Of a stretch of 64,000 nt of DNA, positions 11,780 to 23,137 are shown in pieces. Position 1 is the stretch's first letter. Each line of letters starts with the position of its first letter. This stretch comes from Kwoniella bestiolae CBS 10118 (lineage: Eukaryota > Basidiomycota > Tremellomycetes > Tremellales > Cryptococcaceae). Location: positions 620,001 through 684,000 of the forward strand of contig NC_089248.1 of NCBI RefSeq assembly GCF_000512585.2. Direction: 5' to 3'. A program made the translations under genes and the position numbers. The notes under the pieces are model-generated. The model saw nothing but the letters and a program-made list of their open reading frames with translations. It searched no databases and was not told where the DNA came from.

Positions 11780-14755
11780 TTATAATCCACCTTGAGCCAA
11801 TACACTCTGATACCCCGTCTCGTTGTTCTCACCCATCCATTCATCTTCTTTCCATCTAGTTAACATCCCATTAAAATCCAATTTTAGCAGTACTGCGACC
11901 ATGACAGAAACCCATCATCAGCCGCTACTTCCCATCTACCCCACCGAGACAAAGAAACGCCAACTCACACTGCTCGATATGCCTCTCCAGACCCACCTCC
12001 ACAACAGTACTTCCAAACGTATTTTCCTTCGTCCCCCCTCCTCCAATCTTGGATCTCGATCCGATCCCAGTGAAGGACGGCTGTCTGCTCATCATCTTAC
12101 TGATATGATTGAATTTACTTGTCCTGGAAAAACTCTTTCCTCCTCCTCCGACCTCGAGGGAGGACTTGTCGCCTTCGTTGTTAGTGGAGGGAGAGGGGTT
12201 CTGAGAATCAAGGAGGATAGTGAAGAGATCGAGGATTTGGTCATGTAGTGTCTAAGATGGATGTGGAAAATATCAGTCTTATGTTCTTCGATAATGGATA
12301 CGTGCTAGAGGGACATTGTTAAAGACGATATGACCTACCTCGTCAATCTCCTTAACAGCTTCTATTCGCTTTATCATCTCAAACTCATCCGTATTTTGCT
12401 CAGAACCTATCGAATCGCCATTCCACCTTTCCACGAGACTTGCGAACCTCCTACATACATCCAAGATTTCTTTAATCAGAGACGAGACAGATGCGTCCGA
12501 GAGAAGTAGAGCTTCCAGAAGGAACGAGAGATGTTGAGAGTGGATCGATCTGATAAACCATACATACACCACAAGTAATTAACCGTGAGTCGGGTGGATT
12601 ATACATGATACGTTGTACGAGGCTCACCTTAGCGTCAGAAAATCCAGATAATTCTTCTCAGCCTTATTAGGCGTCGGAGGAGCTTTATTACTCTTCGTTG
12701 TCCTCTCTTCCCAATTCGTATGACTCTCTGATAAAGGTGATTTCGGTATTTGTATCTGTCCAGCATCCTTTCCTTTGGAAGGGAAAGGTCCCACCGAACT
12801 TCTTCTCCCGATGGTCGATCCCCTCAAACTACTCTTACTGGTTGATCTACCCAGTGAACCCTCCTTATAATTGTTCGTCTTCTCTTGTATATCCAGCTTA
12901 ACAAGTAGATGTCGATGTTGCACTTCCATTATACCCATGAAATGCGATAGAAGTTCGCTGATCAACCAATTGATCTGTCTTGTCAAATTCCAACATGATT
13001 TATCCAACTTCCTCTGTAGCTCATGCTTATGCTGTTGTCGTGCATCAGCTTTGGCCTTGGAGCTGAGGATCGACCAGGTATTGGTTATTTTCATGTGTGT
13101 GTATCTTAGCGCGATGAGGTAAGAATGTATATCCGAGTATATCGCCAGGGATTTGGGCGAGAGGAACAAGTCGAGTGGCCAGGTGATGGAGGTGGTCAGT
13201 GTGAGTGGTGTGCCAAAAAGTGTCGATGAGAACAGGCGGTGTATATGACTCTGACTGTTTTCGTTATCTTCCGCACCAGACTTTATATTCTTATCAGTGT
13301 TTGACGTGGGTATTGCCCTCAAAGGACCATGATCCATCTTCCACCTCAACTTCTCAAGGTATCTATCATTCTCCACTGTCGTTCCCAAGCTCGATCTCAG
13401 CATGGCCAAATCCAGGTCTTGTTCTCTGATGACTGAGGAAGATGAGTTGGGGTTGGACAAGATGAGCTTGGTAACTCGTAATTTGTCGATTTCAGCAAGG
13501 AGCGAGAGGGAGTCATCTGCTTTTCGGGTCAGGAAGTAGTCGGATCTATATTCATGTGCAACGTATCAACTATTAGTCGGGAAGCACAACCTCAGAATTT
13601 GGATATGGGTGCATACTCACAATGACTCGATGGATTCGATTATTTGTGGTCCTGTCAATATATGTGTCCATAGCCACCTACGCAAGCATCAATGTATCAG
13701 CATTGTCATCATAAGAGTCAGCCCTATCGCTCATAGGTTGAATTGATATGCCGAGTCGACCACTCCACTCACTCGCCAATCCCCGCCCTAGCCCTTTGTA
13801 TACCCTCTCCAAACCCACTCAACTCGTCCAACCCCTTCACACCCATAATCTCATCTTTGATCCCCTCCACCAACGACTTCGGCAGATCCCTATTCTCCCT
13901 CTTCAACGTCGCAGAGACTCTACCGATATACAATATACTTTCTTTCGTCTTCCCATCGATACTCGAGGGCAACAGGTTGTCATTCAATTTGTATATCCTA
14001 TATCTCGGTGATGAGGGGTCGGATCCGACATCAATCCCTATCGAATTGATTGTCCCGCTCGACAAGGTTGTGGTTATACCGTATAGCATGAATGAGATGA
14101 GATGTATTAGGAATAGGTGGAGAAGGGATGATATGATGTCTGAATAGATTTTGTGTAATTTCGGATTCCCAGTTCTGAGTTTACTTTCTACCAGATCGAT
14201 CAATTTTCCAGGTACGTGTATCATACTCTTCCCATCCCCATCTCCCGATATTAGCTCATCCATGAGTGTCGATAATGACGCAAGGGGTATCTTCCACTTG
14301 TCGAAGTTTGCAACTAGGTTCGATAACGGTACGTATCCCCTCCCCTCTCCATCTTGTACTAGCTCTGGGTCTAGCGATAAAATCTTACTTTCAATCTCTA
14401 CGATCTGTACTTCATATTCTCGCAGGATATTCAATATTGACGAAGATAGCGTCGTGAGATACTGGTTGGGTAATTTCTCATTTGAGGTTGAAGGTATTTC
14501 ACGCTGTTTACCTTTTCTCGATGTCGAGTTTACACTTTCAAGCAAGATTGCTTCCCTGCCCTTTTTCTGAGTTTCAGTGGCCCATGATTTGATCTTGCGG
14601 TATTTGGAGGATAGGTCGGCCAAGGCGTTGAGAGAGGTGATTTCACCTGGATGGAGGTATTCGGTTAGATGAGGCGAGACGACGAGTGTTGAGCTGTGGG
14701 GGACGAACAGGGATGATTGATGGCCTGATAAGAGGAGCAGTACTTCGGCGAGCAT
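11780..14755 (-). CDS. GCP4: Gamma-tubulin complex component 4 (Spc97/Spc98 family)
   Basis: Structural subunit of gamma-tubulin ring complexes that nucleate microtubules. First exon 14755-13774 begins MLAEVLLLLSGHQSS and contains LTEYLHPGEITSLNALADL, matching the GCP4 N-terminus. The next exon gives GEWLWTHILTGPQIIESIES. Mid and C-terminal GRIP2 parts follow (LDLFLSPKSLAIYSDIHSYL, NWLISELLSHFMGIMEVQH, SIHSQHLSFLLEALLL). The end was rebuilt through a donor at 12339, an exon 12251-11969 (begins TLHDQILDLF, ends HIEQ) and a last exon 11892-11780 that completes HIEQLLLKLDFN, the conserved C-terminus. The penultimate exon carries a Gly/Ser-rich insert. The 3' end sits about 66 bp from that of VPS33. 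Secure. Confidence 0.9.
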
Positions 14756-15253
14756 AGTATGAGGGTCTCAAATCGAGTCGCCATGGAATGAGGTGCAGTA
14801 GCTACTCGTAGTTTGAAGATCAACCTTGTAACTTCCTGACCTTGAACTTTACCACTCGTTCGTTATTATTTACTGGACGGACGATCATGAAGCAGGACGA
14901 AACGCGTCCGAACCGACTCGCGGATGTAACACGTGACATGCTGTATTAAGCAGTACTCGTATTACTCGTAGTCACCTCGGTGCCTCCGACGGTGTTCGGT
15001 CTCGTTGAATTGTCGTCGGTCTTGTGCTCCCTCTTCCGACGAGTACTCCTCATGGTAGTGTAGTTCCCCTGGCCGGACACCCGGACATTCATCACCCCTA
15101 TTCATCTCATCACCTTGAACATGTCAACGTCCCCTAGCACATACCTAGTCACCGTCTTCGAAAATGTATCTCAATGTCATATCTCACATTTCATTCCAAT
15201 ACATCCACGAGCACGGGTGAACGGAACATCCACACAGTACCGTACCACATCCA
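14756..15253. promoter_or_regulatory. Divergent promoter of GCP4 and the wax-synthase-like gene
   Basis: Two genes start outward from this gap. A CACGTG E-box lies at 14930-14935. An upstream open frame on the + strand at 15115-15378 overlaps the wax-synthase start in another frame and is not supported as a gene. Confidence 0.5.
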
Positions 15254-16961
15254 ATGGTATCAGCACCAATACCATCTCTAACGATGTGGAATCCTCAGAT
15301 CCCTCTCTTCGAGGTACTTTCCCATCTCCCCGAACCACACATCAGAGTGCCCCTAGACCTCGTGTTGGGATTCGGTAATATCCTATTCATCAAGCTGGTC
15401 CTGTGGGCACCTCACACCGGTGGATGGGCATTATTCAGGATGGGTATAGCGACACCGATCTGTTTGGGGATATTCACGTATCTGGTTTTGTGTCAGATCG
15501 AAAAGGATGATGTCACTCATTGGGGAGCGTCCAGCTTATGCTGTGAGTCTCTTTGCTTGGCAAATCGAGGTATATACCCTATACTTAAGACTGACCTTGG
15601 TGCTAAAGTCATGTGGTCAATGAGGGTATTAGAGTACTTTGTTTTTTACCCTCCTGAAGAACACGTCCACCGTATCGTCCCGAAATCTCAGATCCACCCA
15701 CACCCCAAGAAACTAAGCGATGTTCAAAAAGCAGAGCAAGAAGAAACAGGAGAAGAGACACTCGTTCCCGAACCCGTACCTCGACCATTCACTCTCGCCA
15801 AATTCTACTGGGGAAGTAGCCTGACATGGTCCTTTAGGGGAATCGGATGGAACTTCCAATGTCCCCTGCCCGCCTCGTCCACCAGTGCTCCCTATTCGCG
15901 CGGTTCCTCCAGATCATCCTGGATCAAGGCCCAGCTTAAACCATGGTTCATAATCTACATCATTGATGATCTCTGCAGAGCCCTCAGGAATATCGTCGCG
16001 AAAGAATTCTTTGCGGGGGAGGTGCCATATGATTCGCTGACGCAGTGGCAGAGGGGGTTGTACTCTACCTTGGTGGTTTTCAGGGTATACGCGGGGATGG
16101 TTCATGCGTGGATACCTTATGGGATTGGTATGTTCACCATTGGATGGATGATGGGTTGGAAGGGAGAGATTTGGGAACCATGGGGTTGGCCCCCTCTTTT
16201 CGGTCCGATGGGCGATCTTTGGAAACATCCCGGTCTATCTACCATGTGGTCCAGGGTGAGTGGTTGGTTTTCGAATGCATGGCATAGACACTTGCTGAGC
16301 TCCCACACTCACATAGACATGGCACGGCTACAACCGTCGATGGCTCTACGTCCTAGGCTGGGTAGGCATAGGCGAGAATCTCCTTGGACTGACCCACACG
16401 GGGGTCTCCACCCATCCCTCCGTCCCGTCAATCAGCGGTTCAGGAACGATCTCACCCTCACATCCCATCCCTTCATCCACTTCTGGCTCTGGCTCAAGTT
16501 CGAACAAGACTCTACCCACCCGAAAGATATCCTCCAAACTCATCTTCCAGAACCTCATCAAATCATTCATCACCTTCCTCCTCTCAGGCCTAAACCACGA
16601 TATCGGCAGTCTAGCCCTAATCATCAAAAATCATCCCCGATCACACCCCGTCTACCTGAACGAGCTTTTCAGACTGACCCCGTTCTTCGTCCTTCAGCCT
16701 GTCGGATTGGCGTTCGAAGCGCTCATCAAGCACGTCTACCGATCAAGTAAGAAAAGGTATATCCAACGAGGCATGGAACCGAATTGGTTGATCTTCCTAG
16801 AGAGACTGGTGGGGTTCGTATGGACCTGGACGTGGTTGGGGTGGAGCGCTCGGTATTTTGTAGAGGGGATGGTGATGCTCGGTGCGTACAGGAGAGATGG
16901 GGGAAGGGATTTGTATTGGAGTTTGTGGGGTGGGTTGGTTTGGGGGAAGTGGATGATTTAG
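15254..16961 (+). CDS. Wax-synthase-like MBOAT-family membrane acyltransferase
   Basis: Predicted polytopic membrane O-acyltransferase of the wax synthase domain family (common and often multi-copy in fungi); substrate unknown. Three exons: an intron begins at the GTGAGT near 15542 and ends near 15609 (joining SSLC to FMWSMRVLEYF), and another runs from about 16255 to 16317. The joined segment STMWSRTWHGYNRRWLY holds the W..WH motif with the His expected for catalysis. Hydrophobic spans include the N-terminus (LDLVLGFGNILFIKLVLW), GMFTIGWMMGW, LIKSFITFLLSGL and FFVLQPVGLAFEAL. A Ser/Gly/Thr-rich loop (near 16390-16510) separates the WH motif from the last helices. The ATG at 15254 is the first in frame; Met at 15281 is an alternative. 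Family likely, substrate not inferred. Confidence 0.8.
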
Positions 16962-17363
16962 GTTGAAGTGAGGTAAGATACGAGTGATAGGATGGAAGAG
17001 AAGGAAATTTGGAGATGATGATTACAGTGGTAATGTATATGGAAATGAGAAGTGGGAAAGTCGACATGATATCGGACTACTGGCAGGATCAATGTACAAA
17101 AGTGGGTATACCGTAGTCTAGATCTCCTTCGGAACCCCCATCATATTCTCACGAGTAGGTATACTAAGAGCAATCAGACCCTTCATAGATGTTAGATGTA
17201 AATAAAGAGCCTGTTTATAGATGCATATAGAATAGAAAGTTGATCAACTCGTGTGATACATTTAAGATACATAATGCACAGATTGTGTAGATAAATACAA
17301 AGGTACAACAGGTCCATCCATCTTTGACGTGTGCGTGAATCCACAACCATATATACAACCGTG
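16962..17363. other. Intergenic region between convergent genes
   Basis: Shared 3' region of the wax-synthase-like gene and the Zn2Cys6 gene; AT-rich with no gene or structured RNA seen. Confidence 0.5.
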
Positions 17364-20244
17364 CTAGTCCAAGAAAGGCCGTTGATTCAAAGTCCTAGCC
17401 ACTTCCCAGCTCGTAGCGTGATCCCCATCCATATCGTGCCACATCCAATAATCAGATAACATCCGTGCAGCCGCTCGATTATCGAAACATGCGTGGGGGC
17501 TGTATTTGAAATCAGCTCAAGCTAGACGCGTTGTAAATTTGTGCAGCGTAGAAAAGAATACAGGAGAGGAAGGAAGGTCTTGCTCACCCAAAAGCACCTA
17601 ACATCTCCAGAGCTGTCCTTCGTGAAGGGTGGGAAGGGGGAATCTCAAAGCCAGCAATGAGGATCGGCCATGTGAGCCTGAAAAGATCAAGTGTCAGTCA
17701 ATCATTGATAACGCATAAACGAGGACGACCATTGTCAACCCATTCACAAGGTCACATCTATTTGAACCCGTACAATCGGACTGTATCGCTTCGGATCTGT
17801 CCTTTCCCTATACTCGTTGGTATAGTATTCAGAGGAAAGTTAACCCACCAAGTGATCTTCCCATACAAAGCCAACATCTCACCCGCCAACTCTATAATAG
17901 CCTGCGAACTACTAACTACCCTCTGATCCTCGCTCGGGATATTATACACCTTCCTCAACATCCTTATCCTTATCGCATGCTTGTAAGAGTGATTCCCATA
18001 CTGCGTTCTCGGATGCAACGGCGTGAAGTTCTCAGCTTCGTCCCATATTTTCAGCTCTGACATCAACTCGGACGAGGCTTTGTGGAGTCCCACAAGGGAG
18101 GGGTCGAGGGTAGGTAAGGCCAGTTCGGGGAGGTGTCGGTTGAGTGATCGGACGGAGGCGATTAGGTTGCATGCCTTGCGTACAGGACTCTTATCAGCCA
18201 TGACGAAGATGACGACTAGGTGAATGGGGACTGGACTTACCCTAGATATCATATCTACCATTCCTCTTGAAATACCTGTTCAGAGGTAAGGTGTCAGCTG
18301 GAACGTACCGTACGTTTATATCGACAGAAGACTAGCTGAAATAGAATGACTTACCAAACATCCGCTCAACGCTCTCCCACTCGAAATCACTCCTCGACCA
18401 ACTCTCCGCCTCAAAGAACCAAGGGGTGAAGGCATCTTGTAAGATACTAGGTGCCAACTCCGTCGTCATACATCCAAAGACATCTCGGATCGCCAATTGT
18501 TCCATGAAGAAGCGGTATGGCGACAATCTATCCCTCGGAGCATCTTGTAAGATATTTTGAGCACCTCCGAGTTGGTCGATAAGCGATAATACAGATGAGA
18601 GGAGATGATGCCACGAGTCGTCTGCTGCGAGGGACTATGGACAAGGAGGAAAGGAAGTCAGCTTGACAGATCATCGATCAAAGGATTCAAGCATTACTCG
18701 CACTAGCGATGGTACAGCTTAACAAAGCCGCCAGAACCAACTCTATATTCTCCTTTTCCAATACTTTCGGTTTCCCATCTTTATCTTCCAGCGTCTGTCG
18801 GATCAAATTCAATACTTTCACTTTGGCAGATTTCGTTATTCTCCATGCAGCGGCCTGATCATTCGGGTTTGTAGTGTATGTCAGATGGACACCACCTACC
18901 GCCAGGATCGCTGAACGGAGGGCATCGGCTGCGGGATTTGTACTGTATCGGTATATCAGTGTCAGCCAAGCTCAGGTATAGGTTCGAATAAGATAAAAAG
19001 CAAAGATCATTACTGACCCGGGCAGATGTTTGAATGCCAAGGGAGCATGTACGGTGATCCAAGGGTTCCAAGGACGATGATTTGACTCAAAAGCTATGAT
19101 TATATGTACGGTCCTCGAGAGGTAATGGCGGATTACTAGACGTTCGTCCCTGTTTCACATTTATCCCACGATCAGCTTATGTTCCTAGTGGGTTCACGAT
19201 CTGGAATATCATAAAGCTGACTTACACTGTCGGGAAGTATGGTTCGAGGAATGAGCTATCCCACGATAAAAGTCAGTTAAGCGACAAACCCCACGGTGTC
19301 GAATGAATGATGAGCTTGATTTCCGGCTCCAGGATGGGATGGAATGAAGCAAGCAATGCACTTACGGATCCATCATCAAACCCGCCCTAGCCTTATCAGG
19401 AACCAGCCAATCCACCAAATCACCATTATGCATCCCATCCGCCCTTGTGCCATTCTTATTTCTAAGTGCATCGGGAGGTAGGAAATTCGGTGGCACATGG
19501 ACTATACCCTGTATAGGACGTATCGGCAAAGTAGTCTTCGATCTCTGATTCTGATTTGATGGTGGCGGAGGGGGTGGTAATGATTGGACATGCGAGGGAG
19601 TGGGAGGGTAGGGTTGGATAGGCGGTAATCTGATCGTACCGGGATGAGAGACTGGTGCGGAACGTAGAGGGGATGGAGAAGGTAAGATTGGTTTGAGTTC
19701 TATTGAAGATAATCTGCTTTTGCCGTTGGGCTTTTTACTGGAAGGGGGGACGGTACCATCCGGAGTGTTGGTTGATCGACGTTTCTTGTTGCGTCGTCTT
19801 TCGCTTTCATCGCCTGATGGCCATAGACACTGATAGGGAGACAACGAGCAATTATATCAGCTCAAGCAATCGAGTCATTCCAGACTAGACTTTTCTGGTG
19901 TCGCTCCCCTCTATAGAAGATAGCTGCAGCAGTATTATAGAACTTGCACTCACCTCCCTAGATTTGATCCTGCATTTATCGCAAACAGGTCTCACCTCAT
20001 TACATTTAACCTTCCTAGCTCTACAAGTAAGACACCCATCTCTTGATCTTTGAGGTTGGCCTTGATTCTGCGGTTGGGAAGTATCTATGTTTTGTTGATC
20101 GATCTGACTGTGCAGTATTTGCGAGTGGAGGTGAGCAGGATGGGAATGGTGGGAAGGAACGGGCGGTGAGTAAGGCGAAGAAGTTGAGCCTGAACCGGAT
20201 GCGGATGATTCGCCGGGTGTCAAGGTGTAGTTGGTTGGTGACAT
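17364..20244 (-). CDS. Zn(II)2Cys6 transcription factor
   Basis: DNA-binding regulator with a fungal binuclear zinc cluster. Start at 20244; the first exon ends at KCRIKSRE and the sixth Cys comes from the next exon (CLWPSGDE), giving the canonical C-X2-C-X6-C-X6-C-X2-C-X6-C around CLTCRARKVKCNEV. A basic segment (ERRRNKKRRS) and Pro-rich linker follow (PPPPPPSNQNQ). The C-terminal half resembles the fungal-specific TF domain 2 type: MEQLAIRDVFGCMTTELAP, WFFEAESWSRSDFE, SLNRHLPELALPTLDPSL, then WPILIAGFEIPPSHPSRR. It ends SWEVARTLNQRPFLD with TAG at 17366-17364. The region before the zinc cluster is Ser/Gly and Gln-rich. Target genes are unknown. Divergent from EMC6. Domain call secure, role unassigned. 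Confidence 0.86.
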
Positions 20245-20619
20245 GTTAGGAAATCGCTTTCATGATAGTCGTAATGGGTTTCTTGTTGATGAGAGATGCA
20301 GTGGAAAGAAAAGAGGAAGAAGAGACAAGCATCAAGAAATAGCAGTGAGTAGTAATTGATAGCCGAGAAGTGTGCTTATCTCTTTATGACTCTGCTTTGT
20401 TTTCATACGAATGAGCGGCAATTCCTATACCCTTATTAGTGAAATAACGTAATATGAATTAGACCGAAGACTACAGTGCAGAATTGATCCCGCTATTCAC
20501 AGTCACTCCGCCTACAGTAGCACTCGGCTCAATTGATACACCTTCTCGTATCCATTCCTCATATACCTCTGCATTCATCCATCGAACATCACCACAAGAC
20601 ACAGTCAACACCGCATGCG
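20245..20619. promoter_or_regulatory. Divergent promoter of the Zn2Cys6 gene and EMC6
   Basis: Gap between two outward-facing starts. No clear factor site is recognised. An upstream in-frame extension of EMC6 exists but lacks an ATG. Confidence 0.45.
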
Positions 20620-21327
20620 ATGAATCCAGCCGCCCCACCACCAACAGGGGCCCACCTCGCCCCAGATGCATCCCCCCTGCATCCCCCCTCAGTAATGCAC
20701 AATACAAGGATATTGTCGTCCCTAGGAACAGTGAGTGTGCGATCACTGGACTCCAACAACACAACCACTCCCACTAGGATCCACTGCAGGGAAGGAGATA
20801 TCAACGCTAACCTCATCACTCAGCTCTCAGCATGCTTCTCAGGCTTGATATCAGGTATCCTAGGCCTAACGAACCTGTCCGGCTTCTGCCTCTACCTCCT
20901 CTCATCAGTGTTCACTTCGGTTGTCCTCCTGGTACTTAAATGCAATTTCAACGTCAAGCGATATATACCCCAGTCCCACTCGAACAGCTCTCCACCTGGC
21001 GGAGACCCGCAGGGAGGCGGGAAGAGTAGAGATTGGAAAGGGTATTGGGCATTGACGGGGATAAATCAGGAGAATCTGTTGGGGTTTTTGTTATTCTGGA
21101 TAGGCAGTTTTGCGCTTATACATGGTGAGTTGGGTTCATTTCTGGGTTCGGCTTTGGATGCACTGTCAAGAGACATAGGAGGACGCCAATAGGATGTGGT
21201 ATGATACAGTAACTGGAAGGATTATATGGATTAATGATTTGGGAGGAGGGGAGGAGGGCCGTCCTATCTTGGTGTATCTTCATAGACAGGACAAGATGCT
21301 GACTCATGTTCTGTAGTGTACGATTAA
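20620..21327 (+). CDS. EMC6: ER membrane protein complex subunit 6
   Basis: EMC6 is a small core membrane subunit of the ER insertase for tail-anchored and multipass proteins. Exons 20620-20730, 20824-21124 and 21317-21327 give 140 residues. The first intron has a GTGAGT donor and CTAAC branch point; removing it joins HNTRILSSLGT to LSACFSGLISGILGLTNL, which aligns without gaps to the human EMC6 start of TM1. The last intron leaves an exon of only 11 nt coding for the end of VYD-stop, restoring the family ending IHVY. Other visible marks: TM2 SSVFTSVVLLVLK and TM3 GFLLFWIGSFALIH. A Pro/Gly-rich loop between TM2 and TM3 is longer than usual. If the last intron is retained, the protein instead gains about 22 residues and stops at 21192. 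Confident. Confidence 0.85.
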
Positions 21328-21541
21328 CTGTCCCCACAGCGGGAAGGGATAGACTACGAGCTGTGTTATATTTATGCATAGAAATACAATTTGATCCGTG
21401 ACTCATGAGTACTGGAGCATCTAATCTATCGATGGCACGATATAGCGAGGTGTATCGAATATCAATTGATCACTCTCAGCAATGGATATCCCACACCTGT
21501 CCTTTTGACCATCCTACTATCATCTTGATCAGGTACCGATC

Positions 21542-22489
21542 CTACCTGGGTCCACCTGTCCTAGGATTTATAGGTTCCAGAGGACACAGCGCAGCAGCTA
21601 CAGTCCTTCCCTCTTCCGCTAAGAGATTATACGTCGATGCTGCGTTTCGCTACGTTATCAAAGAGGATCAGCGATTGGTCTTTGCTCCTTTGATATGTAC
21701 CGTCTCAACAACCCAAAGCCCAGTACGATCAATACTCCTTCCATCCAGAGTCACTATGTATGTCCTCGCATAGTCGTGGTATGAAGAAATAGGGGTCGAT
21801 ACCGAGCATAGGAGAATAGAAGCCAAGATCGCACTCACAGTATCCATCACGTCCAGTTGTATACCCAGACTTGATATGTACTCTCGTATAGGCTTAGGTG
21901 CGGGTATGGCTGTCTTACCCGTCCCGAACAGGAGTATCTCTGTTGTTGATGAAGATGTATTAGCAGGAATCTGTACAATTACCCGAATCCCCGCCCAGAA
22001 TTCTTATGATGGTTCCTCTTCCTCCCTCTACCTTCATTCAAATCCACAAGCAAGGACTACTATACTATCCCTTTCCCCCCTTCCAATGTTTGGTCCCAGA
22101 TTGCCTCCCAAGATGAACTTACCAGGCCTAGGAACGACCACCTCAAAAACCCTAAACCTCTCAACCCCCCACCCACTCCACATAGCATCTATCTTTCCCT
22201 CCCCGGCCAACGGCGGATCCACATCCCAAAGGACCGCCCGCCCACTGTGGAATATACATCCACCTGGAACCACCAGGTTGTCCGAGAGAATAAACCCGCG
22301 GGGGGTGAGCTTGTTGATGGCTAGGTTGGGTTTGTCCTCTGAGTCAGGGTTTGGGGCGAGGATGTTTTGGAAGGAGCGGATGGGTGTACGAGAAACATGA
22401 GGTAGGCGTGATGATACGACCGGACGGGAGAGGGGAAGAGGTCGGAGGGAGGTGAGGATTGGTCGGATCGCTGAGGATGAGGGACGCAT
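21542..22489 (-). CDS. NDUFAF3-like mitochondrial complex I assembly factor (Mth938/DUF498 fold)
   Basis: Family members bind NDUFAF4 and help assemble the early Q-module of complex I in mitochondria. Exon 1 (22489-22123) starts with an Arg/Ser-rich presequence (MRPSSSAIRPILTSLRPLP) with no acidic residue, as expected for matrix import. It leads to INKLTPRGFILSDNLVVPGG, then WGVERFRVFEVVVPRP. A GTAAGT donor there joins to EILLFGTGKTAIPAPKPIRE and the family segment SLGIQLDVMDT, and a third exon gives RNAASTYNLLAEEGRTVAAA, ending with TAG at 21544-21542. The model is about 191 residues. The last intron is comparatively long. Reading through without splicing breaks the conserved core, supporting these junctions. 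Its presence fits an organism that has kept complex I. Confidence 0.83.
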
Positions 22490-23137
22490 CGTGGTGTTCC
22501 GTCTGGGATATTGGCTGAGTGTGATCCGAGATCGCTGTATCTGATTTTGTCGTAGTAGATGAAGTAGACAGTCGTATAATAGTGTAGTCGAAAGACAATG
22601 GAATGTTTTTGAAACAAGAAACGATCGAGCTGAACTGAACTGGAGAGTGCGTCATTAAGATTAACGCCTTAGCCGAACTTTTGATACTTTCTAGTAAAGC
22701 AGTAGTGAAACTACAACACGTTGCTAATGACCCATTACAATATACCAGGAACATAATAGAGAGGTTCGTATTCTGTCATTACAAGTTCATGCTGGTGGAG
22801 GCGGTCTTCTATACCCAGTGCTGCTTCCATGCTCCGTTCATCAGAGCTCATTTGTATTTGAATCGATAATAATACAAGAGTACGACTCTCAAAGGTACAA
22901 AATGCGAATGCGGATCATCATTGCGAATCGCAGCAAAGGCACAAACAGGTGGCGAGTCCTCGGGTTGATGTCGGTTGACTGTGTTTGCTACTATAGTAAT
23001 GTTAGCTGACCGAGGTTGACTGGACTATTCTTATCTATTTATATATATATATATATATACATCTCATCAACTTGAACGATATCTCCCTCTTCCTCATCTA
23101 ATTCTCTACAATCGCACCACAACGATACCCCCCGAAC
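22490..23137. promoter_or_regulatory. Divergent promoter region with an AT microsatellite
   Basis: Gap between the NDUFAF3-like start and the first dienelactone hydrolase. It contains an (AT)9 run at 23041-23058, about 80 bp before the hydrolase start. No gene is supported here. Confidence 0.5.
23041..23058. repeat. (AT)9 microsatellite
   Basis: Uninterrupted AT dinucleotide repeat upstream of the first dienelactone hydrolase; may act as a TATA-like or nucleosome-depleted stretch. Confidence 0.9.

Noticed and set aside
11823..12248. 142-codon open frame on the + strand
   Set aside because: It is antisense to two spliced GCP4 exons that restore the conserved HIEQLLLKLDFN end; the + translation has no domain.
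20484..20777. Frame coding NAQYKDIVVPRN upstream of EMC6
   Set aside because: It could join by a 47-nt intron, but it lacks an ATG and a branch point; the frame giving HNTRILSSLGT plus a CTAAC branch point matches EMC6 better.
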